From contig NZ_MAFC01000009.1 of assembly GCF_002013465.1 (NCBI RefSeq), positions 124,001 to 188,000 of the forward strand: a stretch of DNA of 64,000 nucleotides, written 5' to 3'. Position numbers and translations under genes: made by a program. The DNA comes from Mycobacterium sp. D16R12 (GTDB taxonomy: Bacteria > Actinomycetota > Actinomycetes > Mycobacteriales > Mycobacteriaceae). The notes under the pieces are model-generated. The model ran no database searches and was not told the DNA's origin. It worked only from the letters and a program-made list of their open reading frames with translations. Below, one piece after another: positions 26,780 through 37,547 of the stretch. Within the stretch, counting starts at the first letter, position 1. Every line of letters begins with the position of its first letter.

Positions 26780-29679
26780 GCACTCTCAACGACCCTCCGA
26801 CAGAGCCGTTGCCGGTGGGTCACCGTCCACCATTCCTGGCCCGGTTGATCCGCCGTCTGTCGGTGCCGATCATTCTTGGTTGGTTGGCGATAGCCGTCGT
26901 CTTGAGCATGAGCGTTCCCTCACTTGAGCAGGTTGAGAAGGAACACGCGGTGGCGATGAATCCGGATGCGGCACCGTCATTTCAGGCAACGCAACGAATG
27001 GGCCAGCTGTTCGACGAATCGAATTCCAGCGTGGTGGCGATGATCGTTGTGGAGGGTCAGCAACCCCTCGGTGACGACACGCACCGGTACTACGACGAGT
27101 TGATTCGCCAACTGAAATCCGATACGGCCCATGTCCAGCATGTGCAGGATTTCTGGGGCGATCAAATGACGCAGGCCGCTGCGCAAAGCCTCGACGGTAA
27201 GGCTACGTATGTGCAGGTGGCCCTGACCGATCCCCGGCAGGGGGCTTCGGCGAATCAATCCGTTGAGGCCGTGCGGAGCATTGTGGACCGGACACCGGCG
27301 CCGCCGGGAGTCAAGGCCTATGTGACCGGACCGGCCGCGTTCGCCGCGGACTTGGGCCCCGCCGGCAACAGGACCGTTCTCCTGGTTACGGGGTTAAGCC
27401 TCGCCGTGATCTTCACCATGCTGCTCCTGGTCTACCGGTCGATCATTTCCGTCATTCTCATGCTGATTGTCGTCGGAATAGAGCTGACGGTGGCCCGCGG
27501 ATTCGTGGCGTTTCTCGGAAACCTGGGGCTCATCGGTATCACCACGTTCGTTGTCAATCTGCTGGTGGCACTTGCCATCGCGGCTGGAACCGACTACGGC
27601 ATATTCTTCACCGGGCGTTACCAGGAAGCACGCCAGGCCGGGGAGGATCCGGAGACGGCGTTCTACACCACCTTCCGCAGCGTGGCCAAGGTGGTGTTGG
27701 GTTCGGGTTTGACGATTGCCGGCGCGGTTCTGTGTCTGCACTTCACCCGGCTCCCCGTCTATCAAACACTGGGAGTCGCCACCGCCGTGGGCATGGTCGT
27801 GGCCGTCGCGGTGGCGATCACACTCGTTCCCGCGGTGATTGCCGTGGGTAGCCGCTTTGGGCTGTTTGAGCCCAAGCGAAAGGTCACGGTCCGTCGATGG
27901 CGACAGATCGGCACGGCGATTGTGCGTTGGCCGGCACCCATTCTCGTCGCGACATGCGCGGTGGCACTCATCGGGCTGTTGACGCTGCCCGTGTACCAAC
28001 CCAGCTACAACGATCAGAAATACATCCCGCAGGATATTCCCGCCAATGTGGGCTATGCCGCGGCCTCACGACATTTCCCTCAGTCGTTGATGATGGCCCC
28101 GGATGTTCTGTTGATTGAAGCCGATCACGACATGCGCAATCCGGTCGACTTTCTGGTGCTCAACAAATTGGCTCGCGGTGTCCAAGCGGTGCCCGGTGTT
28201 TCGAGGGTTCAGGCGGTAACGCGGCCCGGTGGTGAGCCTTTGAAGCACACCACCATTCCGTTCATGCTCAGTATGAGCAGCGCGAGTCAATCGCATTTGA
28301 TGCCGTTTCAGAAGAACCGCATGGACGATCTGCTGGTTCAAGCCGACGACATGCTTAAGACGATCGCCATCATGAAGCGGATGCAAGCGCTGACTGAGCA
28401 GATGGTGGGGACGACCCACGACATGGTCGGAACAACGCACGAGCTCGAAACAATCATGAATGAGCTTCGGGATCATGTTATGGATTTTGATGACTTCATC
28501 AGACCGATCCGAAATTACCTGTACTGGGAAAAGCACTGTTACGACATTCCGGTCTGCCAGGCCATCCGTTCCGTCTTCGACACGCTCGACGGGGTCGACG
28601 AGGTCTCCGACAAGCTGGGTGACCTGGTGGCGAATCTGGATCGGCTGGATGAGCTCCTTCCGCAAATGGCACAACAGTTTCCGGTGATGATCGAGACGAT
28701 GGAATCGACGCGGAAGATGATGCTGTCGATGCACAGCACCATGTCCGGCATCTTCGATCAGATGGAGCAGTCGACCAATAACTCGACCGCGATGGGTAAG
28801 GCTTTCGATGCTGCCCAGAACGACGACTCGTTCTATCTTCCGCCGGAGGTCTTCGAGAACGAGGATTTCAAACGCGTCATGGATATCTTCCTGTCCTCGG
28901 ACGGGAAGGCCGCTCGGATGCTCATATCGCAGCGGGGCGATCCTGCGACGCGCGAGGGCATGTCGTTGGTGGAGCCGATAGAGACAGCGGCGGCCGAGGC
29001 ACTCAAGGGCACACCGCTGCGAAACGCCAAGATCTACATGACCGGCACTGCCGCATCGGTCAAAGATGTTGTCGACGGATCGAAGTACGATCTGTTGATC
29101 GCGGCCACCGCGGCGCTCTGCCTGATCTTCGGCATCATGCTGATCATGACGCGAAGTTTCGTCGCTGCGCTGGTTATCGTTGGAACAGTGGCTCTTTCGC
29201 TGGGCGCGGCGTTCGGTCTCTCGGTGCTCATCTGGCAGAGCATTCTCGGGATCCCCTTGAACTGGGTGGTGCTGGCGATGTCGGTGATCATCTTGTTGGC
29301 GGTGGGCTCTGACTACAACCTGTTGTTGGTGTCCCGGATGAAGGAAGAACTGGGCGCGGGCATCAATACGGGGATCATTCGCGCGATGGGCGGCACCGGC
29401 AAGGTGGTGACCTCTGCGGGTCTGGTGTTCGCGTTCACCATGTTGTCCATGGTGGTCAGCGATCTCGTCACCATCGGCCAGCTGGGTTCGACGATCGCCA
29501 TCGGTCTGTTGTTCGACACGTTGGTGGTGCGTGCGTTCATGACGCCGGCGATCGCCGCGTTGTTGGGGCGCTGGTTCTGGTGGCCGCAGCGGGTACTCCA
29601 ACGCCCGGCCAGAGCACGACGGCACACGACGGGCTCGCGCCCGTTGGTGAGTTTCCTTCTGCAGAAGGAAGAGCGCTAA
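26776..29679 (+). CDS. mmpL4a: MmpL4a-type RND lipid exporter
   Basis: The 967-residue RND-superfamily transporter has helix 1 near residues 32-50, a first extracytoplasmic domain (60-200), helices 2-6 with [16 protein letters not shown] near 275, a large second loop with helical hairpin (420-760), and helices 7-12 with [11 protein letters not shown] near 845. MmpL4a moves GPL precursors across the inner membrane using proton motive force; the paired Asp-Tyr motifs are the proton relay. It is translationally coupled to mmpS4 and followed 40 bases later by mmpL4b. Several 3' stretches are almost identical to mmpL4b. Confidence 0.92.
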   Translation: MSTLNDPPTEPLPVGHRPPFLARLIRRLSVPIILGWLAIAVVLSMSVPSLEQVEKEHAVAMNPDAAPSFQATQRMGQLFDESNSSVVAMIVVEGQQPLGDDTHRYYDELIRQLKSDTAHVQHVQDFWGDQMTQAAAQSLDGKATYVQVALTDPRQGASANQSVEAVRSIVDRTPAPPGVKAYVTGPAAFAADLGPAGNRTVLLVTGLSLAVIFTMLLLVYRSIISVILMLIVVGIELTVARGFVAFLGNLGLIGITTFVVNLLVALAIAAGTDYGIFFTGRYQEARQAGEDPETAFYTTFRSVAKVVLGSGLTIAGAVLCLHFTRLPVYQTLGVATAVGMVVAVAVAITLVPAVIAVGSRFGLFEPKRKVTVRRWRQIGTAIVRWPAPILVATCAVALIGLLTLPVYQPSYNDQKYIPQDIPANVGYAAASRHFPQSLMMAPDVLLIEADHDMRNPVDFLVLNKLARGVQAVPGVSRVQAVTRPGGEPLKHTTIPFMLSMSSASQSHLMPFQKNRMDDLLVQADDMLKTIAIMKRMQALTEQMVGTTHDMVGTTHELETIMNELRDHVMDFDDFIRPIRNYLYWEKHCYDIPVCQAIRSVFDTLDGVDEVSDKLGDLVANLDRLDELLPQMAQQFPVMIETMESTRKMMLSMHSTMSGIFDQMEQSTNNSTAMGKAFDAAQNDDSFYLPPEVFENEDFKRVMDIFLSSDGKAARMLISQRGDPATREGMSLVEPIETAAAEALKGTPLRNAKIYMTGTAASVKDVVDGSKYDLLIAATAALCLIFGIMLIMTRSFVAALVIVGTVALSLGAAFGLSVLIWQSILGIPLNWVVLAMSVIILLAVGSDYNLLLVSRMKEELGAGINTGIIRAMGGTGKVVTSAGLVFAFTMLSMVVSDLVTIGQLGSTIAIGLLFDTLVVRAFMTPAIAALLGRWFWWPQRVLQRPARARRHTTGSRPLVSFLLQKEER

Positions 29680-29719
29680 CCGCGATGGATACCTCTGTCT
29701 ACAGCGTGGCGATGACCGC

Positions 29720-32581
29720 ATGAGTATTCACCGGATGGTCAACCGGCCACCATTGGTGGCCCGGCTGATCCGTCGGCTGTCGGTGCCGATCATCCTTGGC
29801 TGGCTGGCGGTCATCGCCGTCGTGACCTTTGCCGTACCGTCACTGGAACAAGTCGGGCGGGAGAGCTCGGTGTCGCTGGTTCCCCAAGCTGCGCCGTCGT
29901 TCCAGGCGATGCAACGTATGGGGCAGGTTTTCGGAGAATCGAATTCCGACAGCGTGGCGATGGTTGTGTTGGAAGGTCAGCAACCGCTCGGTGATGACGC
30001 ACACGGCTACTACGACAACTTGATTCGCCAGTTGAGGGCCGACACCGCCCATGTACAGCACGTCCAGGACTACTGGGGTGATCCACTTACCGCGACGGGT
30101 GTGCAGAGCGCCGACGGTAAGAGTGTCTACGTCCAGGTCAACCTCGCGGGTAACCAGGGCCAGGCCTTGGCGAACAAGTCCGTGGAGGCCGTCCGGGGGA
30201 TCGTGCAGCGGTCGTCACCCCCGCCGGATGTCCAGGCCTATGTCACGGGACCCGCGCCGTTGGTGACGGATATGAACCACGCCGGGAACACGTCCATCAT
30301 CAAGATCACGGTCGTGACGCTCGTGGTGATCCTCACGATGCTGCTCTTCGTATACCGCTCGATTGTCACCGTCATCCTGCTGTTGGTCATGGTGGGCATA
30401 CAGGTACAGGCGGCTCGAGGTATCGTCGCGCTGCTGGGAGATCATGGAGTTATTGGGCTTTCGACCTTCTCGGTGAATCTGTTGGTGTCGCTCGGCATCG
30501 CGGTGGGAACGGACTACGGCATATTCTTCACCGGGCGCTATCAGGAGGCCCGACAGTCCGGCGAAGACCGGGAGACGGCCTTCTACACGACCTACAGCAG
30601 CGTTGCCAAGGTGGTCGTGGCATCTGGATTGACGATTGCGGGGGCAATCTTCTGCCTCAGCTTCACCCGGCTGCCCTACTTCCAAACGATGGGTATTCCC
30701 GCAGCGGTGGGTATGGCCGTCGCGGTGGCAGTGGCTGTCACACTAGTTCCGGCCGTCATCGGTCTGGGCAGTCGTTTCGGGCTGTTCGAGCCCAAACGGA
30801 AGATGATGGTGCGCCGATGGCGCTGGGTTGGTACGGCGATCGTTCGATGGCCCGGGCCGATCCTTGCCGGGGCGTGCGCGGTCGGACTTATTGGGCTGCT
30901 GGCACTTCCGGGGTATCAGACGAGCTATGACGACAGGCTGTATGTGCCCCGGGACATCCCCGCCAACTTGGGGTACGCGGCGGCCGAACGGCATTTTCCC
31001 GAGTCGCGAATGACCCCCGACGTCTTGATTCTTGAGGCTGACCACGATATGCGTAACCCGGCAGATTTCGTGGTTCTCCACAAACTGGCCAAGGGTCTCT
31101 ATGCCGTTCCGGGTATTTCCATGGTGCAGAGCATCACTCGGCCAGAGGGAAGCCCGATCGAGCACACTTCCATACCGTTTCAAATCAGCCTGCAAAGCGC
31201 CGGCATGCTCCAGATCCTGCCGTTTGGAAAAGAACGCGTGGACGACATGCTGAAACAGGCCGACGACACCACGAAGATGATCAACCAGATGCAGCACACC
31301 TATGAGCTGATGAGCAGCATCTCGGACATCACCAACGAGACGGTCCTGATGAACAGGGAGCTGACGGCGACGGTCGATCGGTTGCGGGATTACATCGCCA
31401 ATTTCGATGACTTCTTCAAGCCTCTCCGCAACTATCTGTACTGGGAGAAGCACTGCGAGACCATCCCGATTTGCTTCGCAATCAGATCGGTATTTCAGGC
31501 GCTCGACGGCACCGACCAGCTCAGTCTTCGGACGCACCAGATCCTCGAACGCGTCGAACAGATGAATGGGTATCAACGGGACTTGATCGCCCTCTTCCCG
31601 CCGATGATCGCGACCATGAAGTCGATGCGCGCCATGATGCTCACGATGCACAGCACCATGTCGGGGATCTTCTCTCTCATCGACCAAACGGCAGCGAACG
31701 CCACCGCGATGGGAAAGATTTACGATGGTGCCCAGAACGACGACTCGTTCTATCTTCCGCCGGAGGTTTTCGAGAACGAGGACTTCAAACGCGCTATGTC
31801 CCTCTTCTTTTCGCCGAATGGGAAGGCTGTTCGTCTGATCCTGACGTACCGGGGCGATCCGGGGACACCGGAGGGTCTGTCGCGGGTGGATGCGGTGCGT
31901 ACGGCGGCGGAAGAGGCGCTCAAGGTGACGCCGCTGGAAAACGCTCAAATCCATCTCGCCGGCACCGCCGCGACATTCAAAGACCTGCGCGACGGGTCCG
32001 CATACGATCTGTTGATTGCCGGTGTTGCAGCCCTTTGTCTGATCTTCGGCATCATGCTGATCATGACGCGAAGTTTTGTCGCTGCGCTGGTTATCGTTGG
32101 AACAGTGGCTCTTTCGCTGGGAGCGGCGTTCGGCCTCTCGGTGCTCATCTGGCAGAACATCCTCGGTGTCGAACTGCACTGGCTGGTGCTGGCGATGTCG
32201 GTGATCATCTTGTTGGCGGTGGGCTCTGACTACAACCTGTTGCTGGTGTCGCGGATGAAGGAAGAACTGGGCGCGGGCATCAATACGGGGATCATTCGCG
32301 CGATGGGCGGCACCGGCAAGGTGGTGACCTCTGCGGGTCTGGTGTTCGCGTTCACCATGTTGTCCATGGTGGTCAGCGATCTACGTGTTATCGGGCAGGT
32401 CGGCTCCACGATCGGGATCGGTCTGCTGTTCGACACGTTGGTGGTGCGTGCGTTCATGACGCCGGCGATCGCCGCGTTGTTGGGGCGGTGGTTCTGGTGG
32501 CCACAGCGAGTACTCCGCCGCCCCGCGAGAGTGCAACGAGACTCTGCAGGCCCCCGACCGTTGGTCATGCAAGATGCCTGA
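29720..32581 (+). CDS. mmpL4b: MmpL4b-type RND lipid exporter
   Basis: This 953-residue paralogue has the same layout as MmpL4a: [16 protein letters not shown] near 260 and [11 protein letters not shown] near 832, with [12 protein letters not shown] in the second loop. In GPL-making mycobacteria MmpL4a and MmpL4b are both required and act with MmpS4. N- and C-terminal thirds are close to MmpL4a, whereas the loop between about residues 490 and 650 is much less so, which may tune substrate recognition or pairing. ATG 29720 follows mmpL4a closely. Confidence 0.92.
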   Translation: MSIHRMVNRPPLVARLIRRLSVPIILGWLAVIAVVTFAVPSLEQVGRESSVSLVPQAAPSFQAMQRMGQVFGESNSDSVAMVVLEGQQPLGDDAHGYYDNLIRQLRADTAHVQHVQDYWGDPLTATGVQSADGKSVYVQVNLAGNQGQALANKSVEAVRGIVQRSSPPPDVQAYVTGPAPLVTDMNHAGNTSIIKITVVTLVVILTMLLFVYRSIVTVILLLVMVGIQVQAARGIVALLGDHGVIGLSTFSVNLLVSLGIAVGTDYGIFFTGRYQEARQSGEDRETAFYTTYSSVAKVVVASGLTIAGAIFCLSFTRLPYFQTMGIPAAVGMAVAVAVAVTLVPAVIGLGSRFGLFEPKRKMMVRRWRWVGTAIVRWPGPILAGACAVGLIGLLALPGYQTSYDDRLYVPRDIPANLGYAAAERHFPESRMTPDVLILEADHDMRNPADFVVLHKLAKGLYAVPGISMVQSITRPEGSPIEHTSIPFQISLQSAGMLQILPFGKERVDDMLKQADDTTKMINQMQHTYELMSSISDITNETVLMNRELTATVDRLRDYIANFDDFFKPLRNYLYWEKHCETIPICFAIRSVFQALDGTDQLSLRTHQILERVEQMNGYQRDLIALFPPMIATMKSMRAMMLTMHSTMSGIFSLIDQTAANATAMGKIYDGAQNDDSFYLPPEVFENEDFKRAMSLFFSPNGKAVRLILTYRGDPGTPEGLSRVDAVRTAAEEALKVTPLENAQIHLAGTAATFKDLRDGSAYDLLIAGVAALCLIFGIMLIMTRSFVAALVIVGTVALSLGAAFGLSVLIWQNILGVELHWLVLAMSVIILLAVGSDYNLLLVSRMKEELGAGINTGIIRAMGGTGKVVTSAGLVFAFTMLSMVVSDLRVIGQVGSTIGIGLLFDTLVVRAFMTPAIAALLGRWFWWPQRVLRRPARVQRDSAGPRPLVMQDA

Positions 32582-32656
32582 CTTCGGTTGGGATTGTACG
32601 TGGCCTGTCAGGGCCGCAATGATACGAAAAGTATTGGTAAGAAGGGAAGTAGATAG

Positions 32657-32995
32657 ATGTTTCGTCCATCGTTGACCCAACTGTCCGTCGGTTTGGGGGC
32701 ACTGGCTTTGTCGTTGGCGAGCGCCACGGGGATCGCATCGGCGGACCCCGATCTTGACTCGGCCATCAACACCACGTGCAGCTATCCGCAGGTGGTGGCG
32801 GCGCTCAATGCCCAGGACCCGCAATTCGGTAAGGCATTCTCCCAGTCGCCGATACTGCAGCGCGGGCTGCGTGAATTCCTTGCGGCCGGCCCAGAGAAGC
32901 GGGCGCAGACGGCCCAAGATGTGGCCAATGCTCCGGCCTTTCAGCCGTACCTCGGAGTAATGGAGCAGGCCTACCGGACCTGCCACAACTTCTGA
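32657..32995 (+). CDS. Secreted hemophore-related protein
   Basis: The 112-residue protein has a Sec signal peptide with likely cleavage after ASA (GIASA/DPDLDSA, near residue 30). A helical domain follows with two cysteines (NTTCSYPQVVAALN and YRTCHNF). This matches mycobacterial hemophore-related proteins, relatives of Rv0203, which bind heme or have unknown exported roles. It sits 75 bases after mmpL4b behind a GAAGGGA ribosome site and may belong to the export operon. A perfect hairpin follows the stop. Confidence 0.75.
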   Translation: MFRPSLTQLSVGLGALALSLASATGIASADPDLDSAINTTCSYPQVVAALNAQDPQFGKAFSQSPILQRGLREFLAAGPEKRAQTAQDVANAPAFQPYLGVMEQAYRTCHNF

Positions 32996-33021
32996 CATGG
33001 GTTGAGCACCAGCTTCTTTGA

Positions 33022-33039
33022 CGTGCCCGCGCGGGCACG
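33022..33039. terminator. Bidirectional hairpin between hemophore-like and acyltransferase genes
   Basis: An 18-base perfect palindrome, CGTGCCCGCGCGGGCACG, lies between two convergent genes (ending at 32995 and 33047). It could end transcription from both sides; no U-run is present. Confidence 0.5.
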
Positions 33040-33046
33040 CGATGCG

Positions 33047-34456
33047 TCAGTGAATCTCGGCGGTCAGCTCGAAATCGGCCAGCGTGAGCTCGGCGAGTTC
33101 CTGTAAGGCTTCCTTGGTGTTCTTCCCGCCCGGTTGATAGGCGCCGACGCTGATGAAGATTCTGCCGTTGAGGCGCCCCGAGAGGATGAACATTCGGCCG
33201 CCGGTCCGCTCAAGCAGCTGACGCCTTTCGCGTTGCCCGGTCGCACGCGCGTTCTGGAAGTCGGCGAGTGTCCCGGCGGGGTACCCGATCATCGAGCTGA
33301 GATCGCCTAGATAGGAACAGAACACCGACTGATCAGGGTCGGCAGGCATCCTGGCGACCATCCGTTTCAGTGCCCGTTTCGGCGTGAACGAGGGCAGCCA
33401 CAGCAGCTGCTTCGATTCGTCGGAGGCCTCCTTCATCGCCGTGAGTGTCTGCTTGATCGCGGACCGAACGTCTCGCAGATCCGTGGTGAGCGAGGTGGGG
33501 TCGATGCTGACCCGCGCGTAGGAAAGTGCCATGGCGCGGGTGTCGTCTTCGGTGCGCTCGCTGATGGGGATCTGCAGAGTGACGGTGCCGTTGTCGGCAC
33601 GTCGACGCCCGATGCGTTCCCCAATGCGGGCGGCGAAGGCCGCCGCGAGGGTGTGGCTCGCTCCGGCAAGGGCGTCCGCACGGGCATCCCAGTTTTCTAA
33701 ATCAACGTAGATCGTGATGGCCGGCACCAGCACGAGGTCGTCCGGGATGGCCTCGTGGATGGGTAGCGGCGCGGCCGAAGGCTTGGTTCCGCTCCTGTCG
33801 CGCGCCTGCTTTCGGGCCAGCTTGCCCGCTGCCACCACAGCGCGCGCGACCTGGGGTACATCTCGTGCTGTCTGTCGTGCATCCTGGCCCACCGCACGCA
33901 GTCGAGTGCGAGACAACGGCGGTGGATAGCCCAGGTCGCGTGTCTTGCCCAGGGCTGCTTCGACTATGACGAGGGCCAGCCCGAGGCCGTCGATGAGATT
34001 GTGTGAGAGCACCAGGCTGATCGCGGTCGTACCGTCCTCAAGAGGAAGGACGCCGATGTGCCAGCCGGGTCCCGAGGCGGGGTCGATGCGCAGCTGCGAA
34101 CGTTCATCAACCCAGTCGCTGAACTCGGTTCGCGGGCGAGCGTGTTGAGCGACATCGATGTCCGACGAACCTGGGTCCGCCACCCAACGATGCCGGGCGA
34201 TCGGCAGTGCGGGACGCTCGATGCGCCGCCCTAACAAACCCTGACCGAGATTGTGATGAAAGCGCCGTAGGGCGTCGAGATCGACCGTGTGCCCGTATAG
34301 CCACGTGACTTGGATGATCACGTTCATGTCGGCTGCGTGATGCTCTGCCAGCAATGCCTCATCCGCCAATGCGAGACGATTATCCAGCCGTGCAGCATCT
34401 TTGGCCGCTCGACGCCGACTCAGGGACTCTCGTACCCGACGTAACTGCCCAGGCAC
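33047..34456 (-). CDS. WS/DGAT-like condensation-fold acyltransferase
   Basis: The 469-residue protein belongs to the CoA-dependent acyltransferase/condensation superfamily. The catalytic HxxxDG is HNLIDG near residue 150. Downstream, IYVDLENWDARADAL, SFTPKRALKRMVARM and FCSYLGDL resemble wax ester synthase/DGAT-type proteins. Substrates may be an acyl-CoA and a hydroxyl of a lipid or peptide; within this cluster, O-acylation of the lipopeptide is an attractive but unproven role. Start GTG 34456. It opposes the export operon and is divergent from the methyltransferase at 34784. Confidence 0.72.
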   Translation of the reverse strand: MPGQLRRVRESLSRRRAAKDAARLDNRLALADEALLAEHHAADMNVIIQVTWLYGHTVDLDALRRFHHNLGQGLLGRRIERPALPIARHRWVADPGSSDIDVAQHARPRTEFSDWVDERSQLRIDPASGPGWHIGVLPLEDGTTAISLVLSHNLIDGLGLALVIVEAALGKTRDLGYPPPLSRTRLRAVGQDARQTARDVPQVARAVVAAGKLARKQARDRSGTKPSAAPLPIHEAIPDDLVLVPAITIYVDLENWDARADALAGASHTLAAAFAARIGERIGRRRADNGTVTLQIPISERTEDDTRAMALSYARVSIDPTSLTTDLRDVRSAIKQTLTAMKEASDESKQLLWLPSFTPKRALKRMVARMPADPDQSVFCSYLGDLSSMIGYPAGTLADFQNARATGQRERRQLLERTGGRMFILSGRLNGRIFISVGAYQPGGKNTKEALQELAELTLADFELTAEIH

Positions 34457-34783
34457 CAGTCAAACTCCTTCGTTTCCAGCCGTGCGTCTGCGGTTTCGTG
34501 ATGTGGCGGCAATGGATTTGGGGATAAGCGTGGCCCAGTTCGGCAATGCGTACTGCCAGCTGCCCAGCCGAGCTCTATCAACCGAATAGGTCGGGAGCCT
34601 AGTCGCTTCACGGCCAGGGTGTGGCGAAATCTGTCTCGTCGGCGGCCGGCGGATCTGATGGACGAGCGGACCCAGATCACCGTCACGGGGTATCGCGGAG
34701 TAACTGGATCGGTATTGCAGTTTTCATGCCCCGCACTGGATTTGATTTCGCGACTGGCATGCCGAGCAGCGCCGTGGTGATCC
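34457..34783. other. 327-base divergent intergenic region
   Basis: No convincing gene is seen. It should hold promoters for the acyltransferase (reverse) and the methyltransferase (forward); no clear -10/-35 pair or operator was recognised. Confidence 0.4.
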
Positions 34784-35569
34784 ATGATGTTGTACGTGGA
34801 GAACAGAGCCCTCGATATCTCGAGTATGCCTCGGGGTGGTCCGGACGCTTCCTGGCTGGACAGACGATTGCAGACCGGGCGCCTGGAATACCTTGACCGT
34901 GACGACGTCGAGGATCTCAAGCGCAAGGTCATGTCCTCGCTTGATCGAGCCGGGCGCAGACGGTGGATCGGCGTGCACGAGAAATGCGCCCGAATGGCCC
35001 TGCGTGAGGTCGCCGGCGTGCGCTCGCCGAAGATCCTAGAACTTGGTGCAGGCCTTGGAGGGTTGTCCCGCAAGCTATTGGAAATGCATCCCAGCGCCCA
35101 GGTGACGATCACCGACATCGATCCCACTTTCGTGGCGGCGGCGGCCGCCAGTGACCTCGGCAGTCACCCGCGCGCAACGGTGAGGGAAATGGATGCCACC
35201 GCAATCGAAGCGGTGGATGAGCAATACGATCTCGCGGTGTTTGCCCTGTCGCTGCATCATCTTTCACCTGAACTTGCCGCTCGGGTATTCGCATCGGGGA
35301 CGCGTGCGGCGAAGAAGTTCTTGATCGTCGACCTGCCCAGGCCGCCGGTGGCTCTTCACATCGCGCTGCTGGCGGTGGTGTTGCCACTCGTCAAGATCTC
35401 GCCATTGCAGCACGACGGTTTTATCAGTTCCCTCCGCGCCTACAGCCCGTCGGCGCTGTGCGCGCTGGCCCATCATGCCGATCCGGCCATCACCGTCGAA
35501 TTCCGGACCCGCCGGGGGCTGGGGCCAACGGTGGTGGTCGCGAGCCGTCCGTCCGTACCACCGCCGTGA
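34784..35569 (+). CDS. Class I SAM-dependent methyltransferase
   Basis: The 261-residue protein has SAM-binding motif I ILELGAGLGGLSRKLLE near residues 84-100, an acidic strand end TITDIDP near 110, and motif IV-like YDLAVFALSLHHL near 150. It resembles small-molecule methyltransferases. Near tandem glycosyltransferases and an NRPS, O-methylation of a sugar or the lipopeptide is plausible, as GPLs carry O-methyl sugars. Two consecutive ATGs (34784 and 34787) are possible starts. It precedes the sulfotransferase in the same direction. Confidence 0.75.
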   Translation: MMLYVENRALDISSMPRGGPDASWLDRRLQTGRLEYLDRDDVEDLKRKVMSSLDRAGRRRWIGVHEKCARMALREVAGVRSPKILELGAGLGGLSRKLLEMHPSAQVTITDIDPTFVAAAAASDLGSHPRATVREMDATAIEAVDEQYDLAVFALSLHHLSPELAARVFASGTRAAKKFLIVDLPRPPVALHIALLAVVLPLVKISPLQHDGFISSLRAYSPSALCALAHHADPAITVEFRTRRGLGPTVVVASRPSVPPP

Positions 35570-35706
35570 CCACATTGCGAAAGCCGCCCGATGTCGTCAC
35601 ATGTGCCGCGGACGCATGATTCAATGTGCGACAGTCAATTACGCCTCGAAGTTCGTTCTGATCGGATGTGCCGGCAGGACCGGGCGGTCTACCGCTGGAG
35701 GATCTC

Positions 35707-35766
35707 ATGATGCGGCACGACACTCCTGCGCTGCGCGCGACATCGATCGCGAGGTTGTCCTCGTGA
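35707..35766 (+). CDS. Short coupled ORF preceding the sulfotransferase
   Basis: A 19-codon frame begins at ATG 35707 exactly six bases after GGAG and has a second ATG at once. Its TGA (35764-35766) overlaps the GTG start of the sulfotransferase (GTGA). The layout suggests ribosome loading on the short frame and re-initiation on the next gene. The peptide itself has no recognisable feature. Confidence 0.35.
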   Translation: MMRHDTPALRATSIARLSS

Positions 35767-36719
35767 CGTCCGGGGGAGGGCCCCGTCCGGTGGCTCTGTT
35801 TGTGATGGGTATGGCGCGGTCCGGGACATCGGCGATCACCCGGGCGCTGTCGCTGTGCGGTGGCGCTCTCCCACCTGCGCTCGCGGGTGCGAACCAGGCC
35901 AATCCGCGCGGCTATTGGGAGCCTCGCAAGGCCATCATCCTCAACGAGAGAATCTTGCACCGGAACGGCAGTTCCAGATTCGACACGACCTTGCGTCTAC
36001 AAGAAGAAGGCGCGTTCGATCCTGACGAGAAGGCCGCCTGTATCGCCGAGATCCGCGCATATCTGACGGCGTTACCGCCGGCGCCACTGCTGATCATCAA
36101 GGACCCGAGGATAAATCTCCTGTCCGACATGTGGTTTGAGGCAGCTCGGCTGGCCGGATACGATGTGTCGACAGTGCTAGCGGTGCGCCACCCGACGGAG
36201 GTCATCGCCTCGGTTGCGGCGCAGGCGGCCGCGTCGCCGGAATTCTCGAGTGCGCTGTGGCTCAAGTTCAATCTGTTGGCCGAGACACATACTCGCGATG
36301 TCCCGCGCGTGTTCGTGGGGTACGCCAACCTCCTCGAGGATTGGCGCCGGGAAATGAAACGAATCTCGGTAGCGCTCGGCGTCGATCTGGACACCCGCGA
36401 TGAACCAGCAATTGACGAATTTCTCGAGACTGACCTCAGGCGCCAGAAATACTGTGGCCCGGTGACAGAGCCGTTCGGCACGGACTGGATGTCTGTGGTG
36501 TACGAAACGCTCTGTGCTGCTGCTGCCGACGAATCCTGGGATCCGTCGGCATTGGACCAGGTCTTGGAGTCGTATCGGGTAAGCGAACGTGGTTTCCGGG
36601 CGATGCTCGAGGATTACCAGAGATTCCACAAACTGAGCCGGCGCACCCGCCCCTCGATGATGAAACTGATCTACGAGGTCATGGCGACTGCCAACGGGCG
36701 ACGTGGGACATGGGCCTGA
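35763..36719 (+). CDS. Sulfotransferase-family protein
   Basis: From GTG 35763 the protein has 318 residues. The PAPS 5'-phosphosulfate loop is seen as GMARSGTSAITRAL near residues 15-28. The second phosphate-binding segment is seen as VLAVRHPTEVIAS near 140. LLIIKDPRINLL lies between. Sulfotransferases move sulfate from PAPS to hydroxyls of sugars or lipids in the cytosol. Sulfated GPLs are known in some mycobacteria, so a tailoring role in this cluster is reasonable. The frame extends far upstream but without conserved content; the GTG overlaps the stop of a 19-codon ORF with a strong ribosome site. Confidence 0.75.
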   Translation: MTSGGGPRPVALFVMGMARSGTSAITRALSLCGGALPPALAGANQANPRGYWEPRKAIILNERILHRNGSSRFDTTLRLQEEGAFDPDEKAACIAEIRAYLTALPPAPLLIIKDPRINLLSDMWFEAARLAGYDVSTVLAVRHPTEVIASVAAQAAASPEFSSALWLKFNLLAETHTRDVPRVFVGYANLLEDWRREMKRISVALGVDLDTRDEPAIDEFLETDLRRQKYCGPVTEPFGTDWMSVVYETLCAAAADESWDPSALDQVLESYRVSERGFRAMLEDYQRFHKLSRRTRPSMMKLIYEVMATANGRRGTWA

Positions 36720-36738
36720 CCTGCGGCTCCCGTATGTC

Positions 36739-36760
36739 GCGTTGCCGCTTTAGGCAATGC
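36739..36760. terminator. Hairpin between convergent sulfotransferase and GAP gene
   Basis: GCGTTGCC (36739-36746) pairs with GGCAATGC (36753-36760), with one G-U pair and a 6-base loop. The loop includes the stop codon of the GAP gene, and the sulfotransferase stop is 20 bases away. Confidence 0.45.
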
Positions 36761-37547
36761 CGTTGACTACCTGAATGATTCCAGCGACTGAGAATATGGT
36801 GATGAGCATCTGGCGGCGGTGCGCCAAAGCCCAGTCATGCAGTGGCCGCAGTACCGCAAGGGTTTTCGCCGGTGCGACGAGATAACTGACAAGGGTGATC
36901 TCAACCACCGTGAACATTCCAAAGACGAACAGGATGACGGCGATGACCTGGGTCCCGATCGGGGAACCCGAGGCCACGATGGGAGTGAGTACGAAGACTA
37001 CCAACATGGGTGGCGGTAGCCCGGCCAGGCCGAATACGAAGGCAACCCACAAAGCCCCGTTCTTCCAGGCCTTTTGGAGGTGGCGGAGCAGCCGTCGGAA
37101 CACAGAACCTCCTTCTGCGTCTTCATCCTGAAGGGTGCCGAACGGAGAGGTGATGGGGCTTGGTATCTGTGAAGCAGGCGTCTGCGCAGAGATGTCGCCC
37201 GCCGATACCCGTACACGCATCCGCTGACGGACCGAGCGTGCCGCCATCAGCGCTGCGATCGACAGCATCAGAACGCCCATGCCGAGATTGACCACACGGG
37301 TGGTGATGCTGTTGCCCGGCGTGGCCATGTCTTCCACGAAGGTGCGAACTGATGGAGCTATATGCAGCACCATCAGCGGTATCAGTAGACCCGCAAGACT
37401 CACGATCATGCTGCCCATCCAGTAGGCCGCCAGATTCTGCACCGGCTGAGGCCGCGAGATCATCAGGACGATGATGGCGAGTAGTACCGGATTGACCGCG
37501 AACATGATCGCCATCGCGAGCAGTAGACCCCACACGGCCCGGAACAC
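36750..37547 (-). CDS. gap: GAP-family (GPL-addressing protein) integral membrane protein, copy 1
   Basis: The 265-residue protein has about six membrane helices split by a polar loop near residues 110-155. SRPQPVQNLAAYWMGSM near 33 and YLVAPAKTLAVLRPLHDWALAHRR near 225 are hallmarks of the GAP family. GAP is an inner-membrane protein needed for GPL transport to the mycobacterial surface. The start is GTG 37547. A second gene of identical length lies directly upstream on the same strand, 121 bases away. Confidence 0.85.
   Translation of the reverse strand: MFRAVWGLLLAMAIMFAVNPVLLAIIVLMISRPQPVQNLAAYWMGSMIVSLAGLLIPLMVLHIAPSVRTFVEDMATPGNSITTRVVNLGMGVLMLSIAALMAARSVRQRMRVRVSAGDISAQTPASQIPSPITSPFGTLQDEDAEGGSVFRRLLRHLQKAWKNGALWVAFVFGLAGLPPPMLVVFVLTPIVASGSPIGTQVIAVILFVFGMFTVVEITLVSYLVAPAKTLAVLRPLHDWALAHRRQMLITIFSVAGIIQVVNGIA

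Noticed and set aside
28066..29721. Long antisense frame over mmpL4a
   Set aside because: Shadow of the RND gene, rich in Arg/His/Gln with no motif; a matching shadow exists over mmpL4b.
35475..35762. 96-codon upstream extension of the sulfotransferase
   Set aside because: It overlaps the end of the methyltransferase gene and lacks conserved sequence before the PAPS loop.
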